Shown: positions 34,483-42,451 of the stretch, piece after piece
How the letters are laid out: each line of letters starts with the position of its first letter
How positions within the stretch are numbered: the stretch's first letter is position 1
Assembly (NCBI RefSeq): GCF_014212055.1
Contig: NZ_JACJVO010000012.1
Location: 62,001-126,000, forward strand
Reading direction: 5' to 3'
Source: Cohnella zeiphila
Lineage (GTDB): Bacteria > Bacillota > Bacilli > Paenibacillales > Paenibacillaceae
Length of the DNA: 64,000 nt
Notes under the pieces: generated by a model
What the model saw: only the letters and a program-made list of their open reading frames with translations
Database searches by the model: none
What the model was told of the DNA's origin: nothing
Translations under genes and position numbers: made by a program

Positions 34483-35303
34483 GCAGACGAATCTATCCGA
34501 CCGCCGCCTGGCTCGTTCTCGCGCTGCTGGCCGTCTATTTCCTGTTTCCGATCTATATGGCGATCCTCAATTCGTTTAAAAACCAAAGCGAGATTTACCG
34601 TTCCGTGCTGAGCTGGCCTTCGACCGTGCGCTTCGAGAACTATTCGGACGCCTTCCGCAAGGCGAATATGCTGAAGAGCGGTCTGAACACGATCATCGTG
34701 ACGGTGACCGGCATTGTCGGCATCGTGCTGTTCAGCTCGCTGGCCGGCTACAAGCTGTCCCGTACGCGGGGCCGGCTCAGCCAAGGGCTCTTCCTGCTGT
34801 TCGTCGCCTCGATGCTCATCCCGTTCCAGACGATCATGGTCACGCTGACGAAGATGGCCCGCGACCTGGGACTGCAGGGCTCCCCGTTCGGCCTCGGCGT
34901 CGTCTGCGCGGGGCTCGGCGTCAACATGGCGATCTTCCTCTACCACGGGTTCGTCAAGGGCGTTCCGCGCGAGCTCGACGAATCCGCTCTGATGGACGGC
35001 TGCGGCGAGTGGAGGGCGTTCTTCCTCATTATTTTCCCGCTGCTGGGACCCATTACGTTTACGATCGTCGTGCTCAATCTGCTCTGGCTGTGGAACGACT
35101 TCCTGCTGCCGGTGCTGCTGCTCAACGACTATCGCGCCTATACGCTCGTGCTGACGATCAATATGTTCTTCGGCAAGTACAGCCGCGAATGGCCGCTCAT
35201 TCTGGCCTCGCTTATCCTGTCGTCGCTGCCGATCGTCGTGATCTTCGCGTTCTTCCAGCGCTGGATCATCCAGGGGATTACGGACGGAGCGGTCAAGGGG
35301 TGA
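34479..35303 (+). CDS. Carbohydrate ABC transporter permease (MalG-like)
   Basis: 274 aa with GTG start overlapping the previous stop. TM1 TAAWLVLALLAVYFLFPIYM, then AILNSFKNQSEI; EAA loop is DESALMDGCGEWRAFFLIIFP, with Ser in place of the first Ala. C-terminus IIQGITDGAVKG. Last gene of the two-component/transport locus; a long-stem terminator follows. Confidence 0.94.
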   Translation: MSRRIYPTAAWLVLALLAVYFLFPIYMAILNSFKNQSEIYRSVLSWPSTVRFENYSDAFRKANMLKSGLNTIIVTVTGIVGIVLFSSLAGYKLSRTRGRLSQGLFLLFVASMLIPFQTIMVTLTKMARDLGLQGSPFGLGVVCAGLGVNMAIFLYHGFVKGVPRELDESALMDGCGEWRAFFLIIFPLLGPITFTIVVLNLLWLWNDFLLPVLLLNDYRAYTLVLTINMFFGKYSREWPLILASLILSSLPIVVIFAFFQRWIIQGITDGAVKG

Positions 35304-35340
35304 AGCCGCGAGCGGCTTGCGCAATGGCATGATGGGAAAA

Positions 35341-35378
35341 GAAGGCGATCCGCGCCCGCGCGCGGATCGCCTTCTTGC
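35341..35378. terminator. Intrinsic terminator
   Basis: 14-bp perfect stem GAAGGCGATCCGCG / CGCGGATCGCCTTC with loop CCCGCG, A-rich before and TTG-containing after. Closes the sugar transporter transcript. Confidence 0.85.
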
Positions 35379-35437
35379 GCGCGCGGCAGTGCATCGGCTG
35401 ACGGATTCGCCCGTTCAAAATTTTTTTGCGTCTCCGA

Positions 35438-35482
35438 TGTCACAAATCAGAGCCCTGCCTTGTTATATGTGCAAATCACATA
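35438..35482 (+). promoter_or_regulatory. ECF41-like -35 element and inverted repeat before nitroreductase
   Basis: TGTCACA at 35438-35444 is the published -35 motif of ECF41 sigma factors; 16 bases later stands TGTT where CGTC is expected, so the -10 is a poor match. Immediately after, TATGTG-CAAAT-CACATA (35466-35482) is an inverted repeat that could bind a repressor or a CRP/FNR-like protein. The nitroreductase ATG follows at 35499. Confidence 0.5.
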
Positions 35483-35498
35483 AGGAGGCTGATTTCGC

Positions 35499-36164
35499 AT
35501 GATCGGAACGGAGAGCAAAAAACAAGAAATTTTACAGGCCTATCAGTTCAGATACGCTTGCAGGGCATTCGACCCTAACCAAAAGATCTCGGACGAGGAT
35601 TTTCGCTTTATCTTGGAGACAGGAAGACTGTCTCCAAGCTCGGCAGGCCTCGAGCCTTGGAGGTTTGTCGTGATCCAGAATGCGGCGCTTCGCGAAAAAT
35701 TAAAACCGGTAACCGCCGGCGCCCAAGGTTCGCTGCCTACCGCCAGCCACTTTGTCGTGATCTTGGCCAGACAAGGCTTAAGGCATGATTCGGCTCATAT
35801 GGCCAAAATGGTGAACGACATTCATCATTTCCCGGAAGAGTTGATTCCGCATTTTTTGGGTTCCTATCAAACCTTCGTCGAAACGGACCTCGAAGATAAC
35901 GACCGTCTCCTTTTCGAATGGGCCAGCAAACAAACCTATATCGCATTGGGGAACATGATGACCGCCGCGGCCCAAATCGGCATTGATTCCTGTCCCATCG
36001 AAGGCTTTGACAGAAAACAGGCGACCGCTATTCTGCAAAGTGAAGGGATTATCAACGGCAACGATTTCGGTTTATCCTGCATGGTCGCTTTCGGATATCG
36101 GCAAGACAATCCCAAACGTCCGAAAGCAAGGCAAATTCTCGACGAGATCGTGGAGTGGCGGTAA
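35499..36164 (+). CDS. Nitroreductase family FMN oxidoreductase
   Basis: 221 aa NfsB/YfkO-like. FMN-binding segments: YQFRYACRAFDPNQKISD, ETGRLSPSSAGLEPWRFVV and, late, GIDSCPIEGFDRKQATAIL. AAGGAGG 9 bases before ATG. Would reduce nitroaromatics or quinones with NAD(P)H. Upstream region carries a TGTCACA element, and a peroxiredoxin-like gene and an ECF41 sigma gene follow, which makes it a plausible member of that sigma factor's target set. Confidence 0.9.
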   Translation: MIGTESKKQEILQAYQFRYACRAFDPNQKISDEDFRFILETGRLSPSSAGLEPWRFVVIQNAALREKLKPVTAGAQGSLPTASHFVVILARQGLRHDSAHMAKMVNDIHHFPEELIPHFLGSYQTFVETDLEDNDRLLFEWASKQTYIALGNMMTAAAQIGIDSCPIEGFDRKQATAILQSEGIINGNDFGLSCMVAFGYRQDNPKRPKARQILDEIVEWR

Positions 36165-36194
36165 ACGAATCCAGCTTAAAGGGAGTGTTGGACC

Positions 36195-36836
36195 ATGACG
36201 ATCAAACCGTTATTGGATCAAGCGAAGGAACACTTTATCGCTACCGCGCCCGAAGAAGTGCAATCGCAGGTGTTTCGGCACATCAAGGAGCAGCAGGAGT
36301 CCGGCATGGTGTTCGGTTTAAAGGAAGGGGACCAAGCTCCGGATTTTACGCTGGCCGACCCGCTCGGAGAGCAAGTGAACCTATATGACGAGCTTGCGAA
36401 AGGACCGGTCGTTCTGACCTTCTACCGCGGCAGCTGGTGTCCGTTCTGCAATATCCAGCTTCGGGCTTACCGGCAATTGCTGCCGGAGATCGAGAAGCTT
36501 GGCGGCCAACTGCTGGCCGTATCGCTGCAAAGCCCCGACAACTCGCTGTCCCATAAGGAGAAGGAGAACCTGACGTTCCAGGTGCTGAGCGACTCGAACG
36601 GCCGTGTCGCGGAAAGCTACCGAGTGCTGTATGAATTGCCGGATTACCTGCGAAACCTCTATACAAAGTCTGGTATGGACCTCGCCGAATTCAACCAAAC
36701 CGACCGCTGGATTCTGCCGATTACGGGGACGTTTATTATCGATCAAGAAGGGATCGTCCGCCGCGCGCACGTGACTCCGGACCTCATGATACGGATGGAG
36801 CCTCAGGAAATCATCGATCAATTGAACAAGCTTTAA
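36195..36836 (+). CDS. Peroxiredoxin-like (AhpC/TSA) protein
   Basis: 213 aa thioredoxin-fold. The active site is YRGSWCPFCNIQL with Cys82 and Cys85, preceded by APDFTLADPLGEQVNLY. A CPFC pair replaces the T-x-x-C of typical peroxiredoxins, as in the PRX-like 2/bacterioferritin-comigratory-like subgroup annotated generically as AhpC-TSA. C-terminal FIIDQEGIVRRAHVTPDL completes the fold. 30 bases after the nitroreductase gene, probably cotranscribed; would reduce peroxides or thiols. Confidence 0.88.
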   Translation: MTIKPLLDQAKEHFIATAPEEVQSQVFRHIKEQQESGMVFGLKEGDQAPDFTLADPLGEQVNLYDELAKGPVVLTFYRGSWCPFCNIQLRAYRQLLPEIEKLGGQLLAVSLQSPDNSLSHKEKENLTFQVLSDSNGRVAESYRVLYELPDYLRNLYTKSGMDLAEFNQTDRWILPITGTFIIDQEGIVRRAHVTPDLMIRMEPQEIIDQLNKL

Positions 36837-36841
36837 GAGAG

Positions 36842-36889
36842 AAGGGGCTGTCCCGAACGTCATGATCCATGACCGAGGGGCCGCCCCTT
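36842..36889 (+). terminator. Hairpin after the peroxiredoxin-like gene
   Basis: AAGGGGC (36842-36848) pairs with GCCCCTT (36883-36889) around a 34-base loop. Weak T content downstream, so termination is tentative. Confidence 0.35.
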
Positions 36890-36980
36890 AATGGGCCGCC
36901 TTGCTCTTGACGTAAATGCGGGTTTCTTTGGAAAATAAAGAAACAGGTACGGAGTACGCCCCAGAAAAGGTGAAGCGGCA

Positions 36981-37835
36981 ATGGAGGAACTGTACGATCA
37001 ATATAAGGCGCTGCTGTTTACGCTGGCCTACCAGTTGACGGGATCCGCGGCGGACGCGGAGGATGCGGTACAGGACGTGTTTGTGAAGGCGGGCGACGTC
37101 CATCCCGAACGCTTGGAAGAGCCGAAGGCGTATTTGTGCAAGATGATCACCAATCACTGCCTCAATCTGCAGAAGTCGGCTCGGAAGAAGAGGGAGACGT
37201 ACGTCGGTCCTTGGCTCCCCGAGCCGATTCGGACGCAGGAGACGGATACGCTCGAGACGGCGGTCGTCCGCCGCGATCTGCTGTCGTACGGCATGCTCGT
37301 GCTGATGGAGCGGCTGACGCCGACAGAGCGGGCGGTGTTTGTCCTGCGCGAGGCGCTGGATTTCGATTATCCAGAAATCGCCGAATTGCTCGGCAAGCAA
37401 GAGGCGAATTGCCGCAAGCTGATGAGCCGGGCCAAGAGCAAGATGGGAATATCCGAGGAGGAGCCGATCGCGGCCGAAGCGGTCGATAAAGAATGGGTGA
37501 GCCGGTTCCTCGCCTCCCTCGAGCATGGGAACGTCGATCATATGCTGTCCCTGCTGACCGAAGACGTCATGTTCGTCTCCGACGGAGGCGGCAAAGCGAT
37601 TGCGGCCATTCGTCCGGTCCATATGCGTGTTCCCGTGGCTCATTTCCTGTTCGACGGGTTCAAGAGCACCGTTCGGGAGAATATTCGCTTCGAGGCTGCC
37701 CCGCTGAACGGCGAGACAGGTTTGATTCTCCGTTCGGGGGACGAAGCCGTAGGGGCTCTCTTTGTCCAACTCCAACGCGGAAAGCTTGCCCGGATCTTCG
37801 TTGTGCGAAATCCGGATAAGCTGACCCGGGTATGA
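36981..37835 (+). CDS. ECF41-type sigma factor with SnoaL-like tail
   Basis: 284 aa. Sigma region 2 (DAEDAVQDVFVKA, PKAYLCKMITNHCLN), the linker WLPEPIRT (78-85), region 4 (LTPTERAVFVLREALDFDYPEIAELL) and a C-terminal NTF2/SnoaL domain with DGGGK (201-205) and NPDKL (277-281). These three short motifs are the hallmarks of the ECF41 family, in which the tail modulates sigma activity and no anti-sigma factor exists. Preceded by nitroreductase and peroxiredoxin-like genes, its likely targets. Confidence 0.92.
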   Translation: MEELYDQYKALLFTLAYQLTGSAADAEDAVQDVFVKAGDVHPERLEEPKAYLCKMITNHCLNLQKSARKKRETYVGPWLPEPIRTQETDTLETAVVRRDLLSYGMLVLMERLTPTERAVFVLREALDFDYPEIAELLGKQEANCRKLMSRAKSKMGISEEEPIAAEAVDKEWVSRFLASLEHGNVDHMLSLLTEDVMFVSDGGGKAIAAIRPVHMRVPVAHFLFDGFKSTVRENIRFEAAPLNGETGLILRSGDEAVGALFVQLQRGKLARIFVVRNPDKLTRV

Positions 37836-37844
37836 ACAAACAAC

Positions 37845-37869
37845 AGGCCGCCGATTCCTTCGACGGCCT
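37845..37869. terminator. Terminator between convergent genes
   Basis: AGGCCG (37845-37850) / CGGCCT (37864-37869) with an extra CGA/TCG pairing inside; lies in the 39-base gap between the ECF41 gene and the convergent TetR gene. Confidence 0.6.
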
Positions 37870-37874
37870 TCCGC

Positions 37875-38492
37875 CTACAGAGCATGCGTTTCCTCTAAGG
37901 CGACGCCGGCAGCCTTCAAATACCCGTAGGCCGCGATTCTGCTAAACTGGGCCGAGACGTCGCTCGCAGGAAGAGACAGATCGCTTTTCACCCACCAAAT
38001 GACGACTCCCATGAAAGAAGATACGAGGTATTCGAGCAGCAATTCCCTGGATATCTCGGGAGGGGAAGGCTCTTCGGCAGGATTCCGTCCCTCATTCAGT
38101 TTATCTTTGAGGATCGTCTCCAGCTTCGTCCGAAACGGATAGATCCGGTTCTCCTCATTCAGCATGACGCGGTAAAAAGAGGCGTTGCGCGATACGTGCT
38201 CCAACACCGCTTGCATGACGGTCTCGAGCATCGAAATGCGGTAAGGCCTCGTGTTGATCGGGCAAAGAACGATCGCCTTCTTTACTTCGCCCAACAGCTC
38301 GTCCATGCATGTGTTTAATAAGTCGGGCTTGCTTTGGTGATGAAGATAAAACGTGTTGCGATTGATCATCGCCCGATCGGCAAGGTCCTGGATCGTGATC
38401 GCTTCATAGCCCTTTTCCTGAAGCAGCTCATAGAACGCTTTTCGAATGGATTGTTGCGTGCGCAGCACTCTCAAATCGGTTTTTTTGTTCAT
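37875..38492 (-). CDS. TetR family transcriptional regulator
   Basis: 205 aa from ATG 38492 (GGGGGAA upstream). HTH: YEAITIQDLADRAMINRNTFYLHHQSKPDLL. Its C-terminal half matches the TetR_C_8 (DhaS-like) type with repeated short helices and YLVSSFMGVVIWWVKS. Divergent from an NTF2-fold gene with strong inverted repeats between, so probably the local repressor. Confidence 0.9.
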   Translation of the reverse strand: MNKKTDLRVLRTQQSIRKAFYELLQEKGYEAITIQDLADRAMINRNTFYLHHQSKPDLLNTCMDELLGEVKKAIVLCPINTRPYRISMLETVMQAVLEHVSRNASFYRVMLNEENRIYPFRTKLETILKDKLNEGRNPAEEPSPPEISRELLLEYLVSSFMGVVIWWVKSDLSLPASDVSAQFSRIAAYGYLKAAGVALEETHAL

Positions 38493-38600
38493 GGTCTTCG
38501 TTCCCCCGTATGATATTTGAACCGTTAAGCGACAAAGAGTCACGAGATGTCTGATATCCCTCAGATCGAAAAACATTGAATATTGTGCACGGGATTAGCC

Positions 38601-38653
38601 CTCATTATAATGAGCGCAAGATAAATAAACAACATTACGTTCATTATTTATCT
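38601..38653. promoter_or_regulatory. TetR operator region
   Basis: CTCATTATAATGAG (38601-38614) is a perfect 14-bp palindrome that contains TATAAT on both strands; AGATAAATAA (38619-38628) and TTATTTATCT (38644-38653) form a second perfect inverted repeat with a 15-base spacer. Both sit in the divergent TetR/NTF2 intergenic region and probably overlap the promoters. Confidence 0.7.
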
Positions 38654-38690
38654 CGTGACCATTAACTTGAAATGAGGAGGGCATTATCAG

Positions 38691-39470
38691 ATGACGGGAA
38701 ACAATCAAAATGAGTTGATCCAAAAGGCAATCGCGGTGCTGGAAAGCTTAGAGAGCGGCAATCCCGAAGCGATTACGTCTTATGTTCATCCGGATCGGTA
38801 TATTCAGCACAACCAGGCGCTGGCCGACGGCCGCGGGGCTATGTTGGGCGCGCTTGATCATTTGAAGGAGATCGGCACGAAGGTAAGTGTTAAGCGCGCC
38901 TTCCTCGACGGGGATTATGTGGCCCTCCATTCCGTCTATGATTTTCACGGCCCCAAAGTCGGCTTCGATATTTTCCGTTTCGAACAGGGGCTGATCGTCG
39001 AGCATTGGGACAACCTGCAAGAGCTGGTAGAGAGGACGCCAAGCCATCATACGATGACGGACGGGCCGGACACGATTCGGGATCTCGACAAGACAGAGGC
39101 GAACAAAGCGTATGTCCAAAGCTATGTCGAGAATATTTTGGGTGGCAAGAATCCGGATCTGCTGCCCTCTTACTTTGACGGGGATCGCTACATTCAGCAT
39201 AGTCCGCATATCGCAGACGGCCTTTCCGGTCTCGGTGCGGCCTTGCAGGCCCTGAAGGAGCGGAACGTTGAGTTTCAATATACCCATGTTCATCGGATTA
39301 TCGGGCAAGGCGATTTTGTGCTTGCGGTGAGCGAAGGCCACTTCGATGGCCGGCATACCGCTTTCTACGATCTGTTCCGCGTGGAGAATGGCAAGATCGC
39401 CGAGCATTGGGACGTGATCGAGGCCATCCTGCCGGCAGAGAAACGGAAGAATTCGAACAGCAGATTTTAA
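38691..39470 (+). CDS. Tandem NTF2/SnoaL-like domain protein
   Basis: 259 aa consisting of two homologous halves: first half IAVLESLESGNPEAITSYV, HPDRYIQHNQALADGRGAM, IVEHWDNLQELVER; second half NPDLLPSYFDGDRYIQHSPHIADG, KIAEHWDVIEAI. Each is a SnoaL-like polyketide-cyclase/aldol-condensation fold (RYIQHN pattern). Function unknown; such proteins often accompany TetR or ECF regulators and bind small ligands. GAGGAGG upstream of the ATG. Confidence 0.87.
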   Translation: MTGNNQNELIQKAIAVLESLESGNPEAITSYVHPDRYIQHNQALADGRGAMLGALDHLKEIGTKVSVKRAFLDGDYVALHSVYDFHGPKVGFDIFRFEQGLIVEHWDNLQELVERTPSHHTMTDGPDTIRDLDKTEANKAYVQSYVENILGGKNPDLLPSYFDGDRYIQHSPHIADGLSGLGAALQALKERNVEFQYTHVHRIIGQGDFVLAVSEGHFDGRHTAFYDLFRVENGKIAEHWDVIEAILPAEKRKNSNSRF

Positions 39471-39486
39471 AGTTTTCAACGAAACC

Positions 39487-39513
39487 TGTCACAGATCCCA
39501 AGCATCCTCCATC
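39487..39513 (+). promoter_or_regulatory. ECF41-like promoter before the flavin oxidoreductase
   Basis: TGTCACA (39487-39493), exactly 16 bases, then CATC (39510-39513). The family consensus is TGTCACA-N16-CGTC, so only one base differs. It stands 43 bases before the oxidoreductase start; the ECF41 gene is the next gene in that transcript, which implies autoregulation. Confidence 0.65.
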
Positions 39514-39555
39514 TTACTTTATGAAGAGACCAAACAGCGAAGGAAGGTATGGAGG

Positions 39556-40854
39556 ATGAAGAAGTTTGATGCGGCAGTCGTGGGCGGAGGCATCGCGGGA
39601 TTGGTGGCGGCGATTGACTTGGCGCAGGCAGGGAAATCCATTGTCCTCTTCGAGAAGTCCGGCCAGCTCGGCGGCCGGGCCGTCTCCGTCAAGAAAAACG
39701 GGGCGATCTTCGATCTGGGCTCGCATGCCATCATCAAGGGTGGGGCCCTGCACGAGATCTTTCAGGATCTGGGGATCAGAATCGAAGGGGGATCTCCCGG
39801 AACCAACGTATCCTTTCTGTGGAACGAGAAGGTCACCCATATGTTTAAGTTCATTCTCTCTCGCAAACTGAGCTGGTCCGGCAAGAGGGAGTTTCTGAAG
39901 TTTTTTAAAACGTTGACCAAATTCGATGCCGATTCCGTGCCGCCGATCAGTCTGCGGAATTGGGTCGAACAAGAGTTCCACGATCCGATGACTCGCCATA
40001 TTATTTACGCTATGCTTAGGACTAATTCGTACGCGCAAGCCATCGATCATCAGATGGCCGGTCCCGCCCTGCGTTCCGTCGCGCGCACGACCAAGAAGAA
40101 CAGCATCCTCTATGTTCAGGACGGCTGGCAAACCTTGGTCGATCAGCTTCAGGAAAAAGCGGTGCGCTCGGGCGTCTCCATCATCACAGGAAAAAACGTA
40201 GCGGGAATCGAGCAGGATGGAGCCGTTCGTAAAATCAAATTTACGGATAGCCAAGAGATGGACGTCGCGCATGTGATTGCCGCCACCCCGCCCGCGGTAA
40301 CCTCACGGCTCCTGGGGGATGCGAATTGCCCTTCGGTCTTGCGCTGGAGAGACCAGGCTCGCGTCATCGAGGCGGCCAGCTTGACGCTTTCTCTGAAGCG
40401 GCTTTCGAATCCCGATCATTTCGCGGTTCTGGGTCTGGATCAACCCGTGTACTTCATTAATCAATCCAAGTTCACCCGGTTGAGCGAAGACGGCACTTCG
40501 GTGGTGAACATTACGAAAAGCAACGGTACCGGCGGAACGGATGCGAAAGCGGACGAACGATTCCTCGAGCAGACGCTGGACTTGATTCAACCGGGCTGGC
40601 GGAAGGAAGTCGTCGCCAGGCAGTACCTCCCTCATATTACCGTAGCTTACGACTTTATGAATTTGGGCAGGGAAGACCGTTTTCCGGGACCGGCCGTACC
40701 CGAGATTGCGGGGCTTTACGTGGCGGGAGAATGGGCCACCCACGGGGAGAATCTGGCGGATGCCGCGGCGGCAAGCGGAAGACGCGCGGCGCGGCGCGCG
40801 TTGAAGGATTTGGAAGCAGCCCGTCCGGCCGGGCGGGAGACCATACTGGCGTAA
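39556..40854 (+). CDS. FAD-dependent oxidoreductase (amine oxidase/phytoene desaturase-like)
   Basis: 432 aa. N-terminal dinucleotide motif AAVVGGGIAGLVAAIDL with FEKSGQLGGRAVSV; C-terminal flavin motif GLYVAGEWATHGENLADAAA and SGRRAARRAL. The middle is the variable substrate domain. GAAGGTATGGAGG precedes the ATG. It is followed after 35 bases by an ECF41 sigma gene; oxidoreductases are one of the three enzyme types (carboxymuconolactone decarboxylase, oxidoreductase, epimerase) that accompany this sigma family. Confidence 0.88.
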   Translation: MKKFDAAVVGGGIAGLVAAIDLAQAGKSIVLFEKSGQLGGRAVSVKKNGAIFDLGSHAIIKGGALHEIFQDLGIRIEGGSPGTNVSFLWNEKVTHMFKFILSRKLSWSGKREFLKFFKTLTKFDADSVPPISLRNWVEQEFHDPMTRHIIYAMLRTNSYAQAIDHQMAGPALRSVARTTKKNSILYVQDGWQTLVDQLQEKAVRSGVSIITGKNVAGIEQDGAVRKIKFTDSQEMDVAHVIAATPPAVTSRLLGDANCPSVLRWRDQARVIEAASLTLSLKRLSNPDHFAVLGLDQPVYFINQSKFTRLSEDGTSVVNITKSNGTGGTDAKADERFLEQTLDLIQPGWRKEVVARQYLPHITVAYDFMNLGREDRFPGPAVPEIAGLYVAGEWATHGENLADAAAASGRRAARRALKDLEAARPAGRETILA

Positions 40855-40889
40855 GACAGGAGAAAGCGGGGTTTGTCATCTTGGAAGAC

Positions 40890-41774
40890 ATGAGAACGGA
40901 GCAATTGTATTCCTTATACAAACCGCTATTGTTCTCCCTTGCGTATCGTATGCTGGGCAGCGTCATGGATGCGGAAGACGTTGTCCAGGAAGCTTTTCTG
41001 ACCGTATTCAAATCCGGCTCCGGCCACGTTCAGAATATGAGGGCGTATTTGTGCAAAATCGTCACCAACCGGTGTCTTGAGCTGCTCCGCTCTACGAAAA
41101 AACAGCGGGAGGTCTACATCGGGACCTGGCTGCCCGAACCGCTTGTGGCCGCAGCGGGCGACGAGACGGATCCGATGCAGTCCTACTTGCAGAAGGAATC
41201 GGTATCGACCGCTTACTTGCTGCTGCTGCAGCAGCTCTCTTACGTGGAGCGGGCCGTGTTCTTGCTGCGGGAGGCGATGCAGTACGATTATGAAGAGATT
41301 GCCGATATCGTGGGCAAGAGCAGCGCGAACTGCCGGCAGATCTTTCATCGGGCCAAGCGAAGCCTAAGCGTTAACGACGATCCGGGTCATTCGGAAGGCT
41401 TGGATTCGCGGCAAACGGCCGGCTTGGTCGAACAATTCATTACGGCTCTGACTTCGGGCAGCGCGGCCCAAATCATGAAATTCCTATCGGCCGACGCGGT
41501 GCTCTTCACCGATGGAGGCGGCAAAGTCCAGGCGCTCGCGCAGCCTCTTCATGGGCACGTCCGAATCTCCCACGGCGTGGCGGGTTTAATCAACAGATGG
41601 CCCGAAAGCTTCGCCTGCCGGATCGCCATGGTGAACGGCGTGCCCGGAATCGTGATCGACAAGGACGGAGAACGATGGGCGGTCCTTTCCTTTAAGATCA
41701 AAGATGGGCTAATCGATAACCTCTATTTCGTGGCAAATCCGGATAAATTGATGCATTTGCCGACCGGCGAATAA
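40890..41774 (+). CDS. ECF41-type sigma factor with SnoaL-like tail
   Basis: 294 aa from ATG 40890; a TTG at 40881, better spaced from a GGGG box, would give three more residues. Region 2: DAEDVVQEAFLTVF; linker: GTWLPEPLVAA; region 4: LSYVERAVFLLREAMQYDYEEIADIV; SnoaL tail with FTDGGGKVQ and VANPDKLMHL. It is a paralogue of the gene at 36981. Cotranscribed with the upstream oxidoreductase from a TGTCACA promoter, giving a self-contained module. Confidence 0.91.
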   Translation: MRTEQLYSLYKPLLFSLAYRMLGSVMDAEDVVQEAFLTVFKSGSGHVQNMRAYLCKIVTNRCLELLRSTKKQREVYIGTWLPEPLVAAAGDETDPMQSYLQKESVSTAYLLLLQQLSYVERAVFLLREAMQYDYEEIADIVGKSSANCRQIFHRAKRSLSVNDDPGHSEGLDSRQTAGLVEQFITALTSGSAAQIMKFLSADAVLFTDGGGKVQALAQPLHGHVRISHGVAGLINRWPESFACRIAMVNGVPGIVIDKDGERWAVLSFKIKDGLIDNLYFVANPDKLMHLPTGE

Positions 41775-41819
41775 ATTTCTCGATCCAGGTAAAAATGTAA
41801 GCCGGTGGTGAATTCGCGG

Positions 41820-42284
41820 ATGGCGTTTTTACTTTGTTCCGTTGTTATTTTCAATGGCTTTGCGTTTTTTATGCCGAAGCGTTTGAAGCGCACCGACATG
41901 TTTATCGTTGTTCTGTTCGGGCTCGTATTTCAAAATCTTACCGATATGTTCGTCAATGTTAAATATGATCTGTACGGGTTCTTCCAGAAAGGGGTGGACT
42001 GGCTTTCCCTTCTTCCTATGCTGGGACTGTTTCCATCCGCGATCCTGATTTTTTTCAACTTTTATCCATGGAACAATGGGAAACGTTCCGTTCTCTACGT
42101 CGGAATGGCGACGGCGTTTCTGGTCGGCTTTGAATACTTGTCGCTGCTTGCGGGCTACTTTTATTACCACAAATGGAAGCTCTGGTGGTCCGTGATCGAA
42201 TATCCGATTCTGCTTTATATCAATATCGGGTTCTTCAAGGTATACAAAATCATGACGAAGCCTGCCGACGGAGGCCGTTCATAG
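41820..42284 (+). CDS. CBO0543-family membrane protein
   Basis: 154 aa with four hydrophobic helices, beginning MAFLLCSVVIFNGFAFFMP, then RRL/KRL-type MPKRLKRTD and FQNLTDMFVNVKYDLYGFF, ending KWKLWWSVIEYPILLYINIGF. This is the pattern of the CBO0543 family of uncharacterised small integral membrane proteins common in Paenibacillus. GTG codons at 41805/41808 are alternative starts; GGTGGTG precedes ATG 41820. Downstream of the ECF41 gene, perhaps in its transcript. Confidence 0.75.
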   Translation: MAFLLCSVVIFNGFAFFMPKRLKRTDMFIVVLFGLVFQNLTDMFVNVKYDLYGFFQKGVDWLSLLPMLGLFPSAILIFFNFYPWNNGKRSVLYVGMATAFLVGFEYLSLLAGYFYYHKWKLWWSVIEYPILLYINIGFFKVYKIMTKPADGGRS

Positions 42285-42300
42285 CAGGGAGAATTCCAAT

Positions 42301-42451
42301 GCCGGAGAGCTTCCGGAATCATACGATTTGGTATTGTCTCTCAGGGCTAGTTACGCTCGCAACCGTTGCTTACGGCTTCTTCCAGTCGATAAATCGGACT
42401 ATGCCGCATCCATTGCCGGCATCATCGGATCTTATGCCTGCGCAGCGTTAA
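42301..42451 (+). CDS. Small membrane protein, possibly frameshifted
   Basis: 50-aa frame from an ATG with CAGGGAGA at 6-base spacing. It has one clear helix (CLSGLVTLATVAYGFF). Around 42400 the +1-shifted frame continues with DKSDYAASIAGIIGSYACAA, a second helix, so an intact two-helix protein may have been broken by a 1-base indel. The 3' part overlaps the end of the convergent HD-GYP gene. Low confidence either way. Confidence 0.35.
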
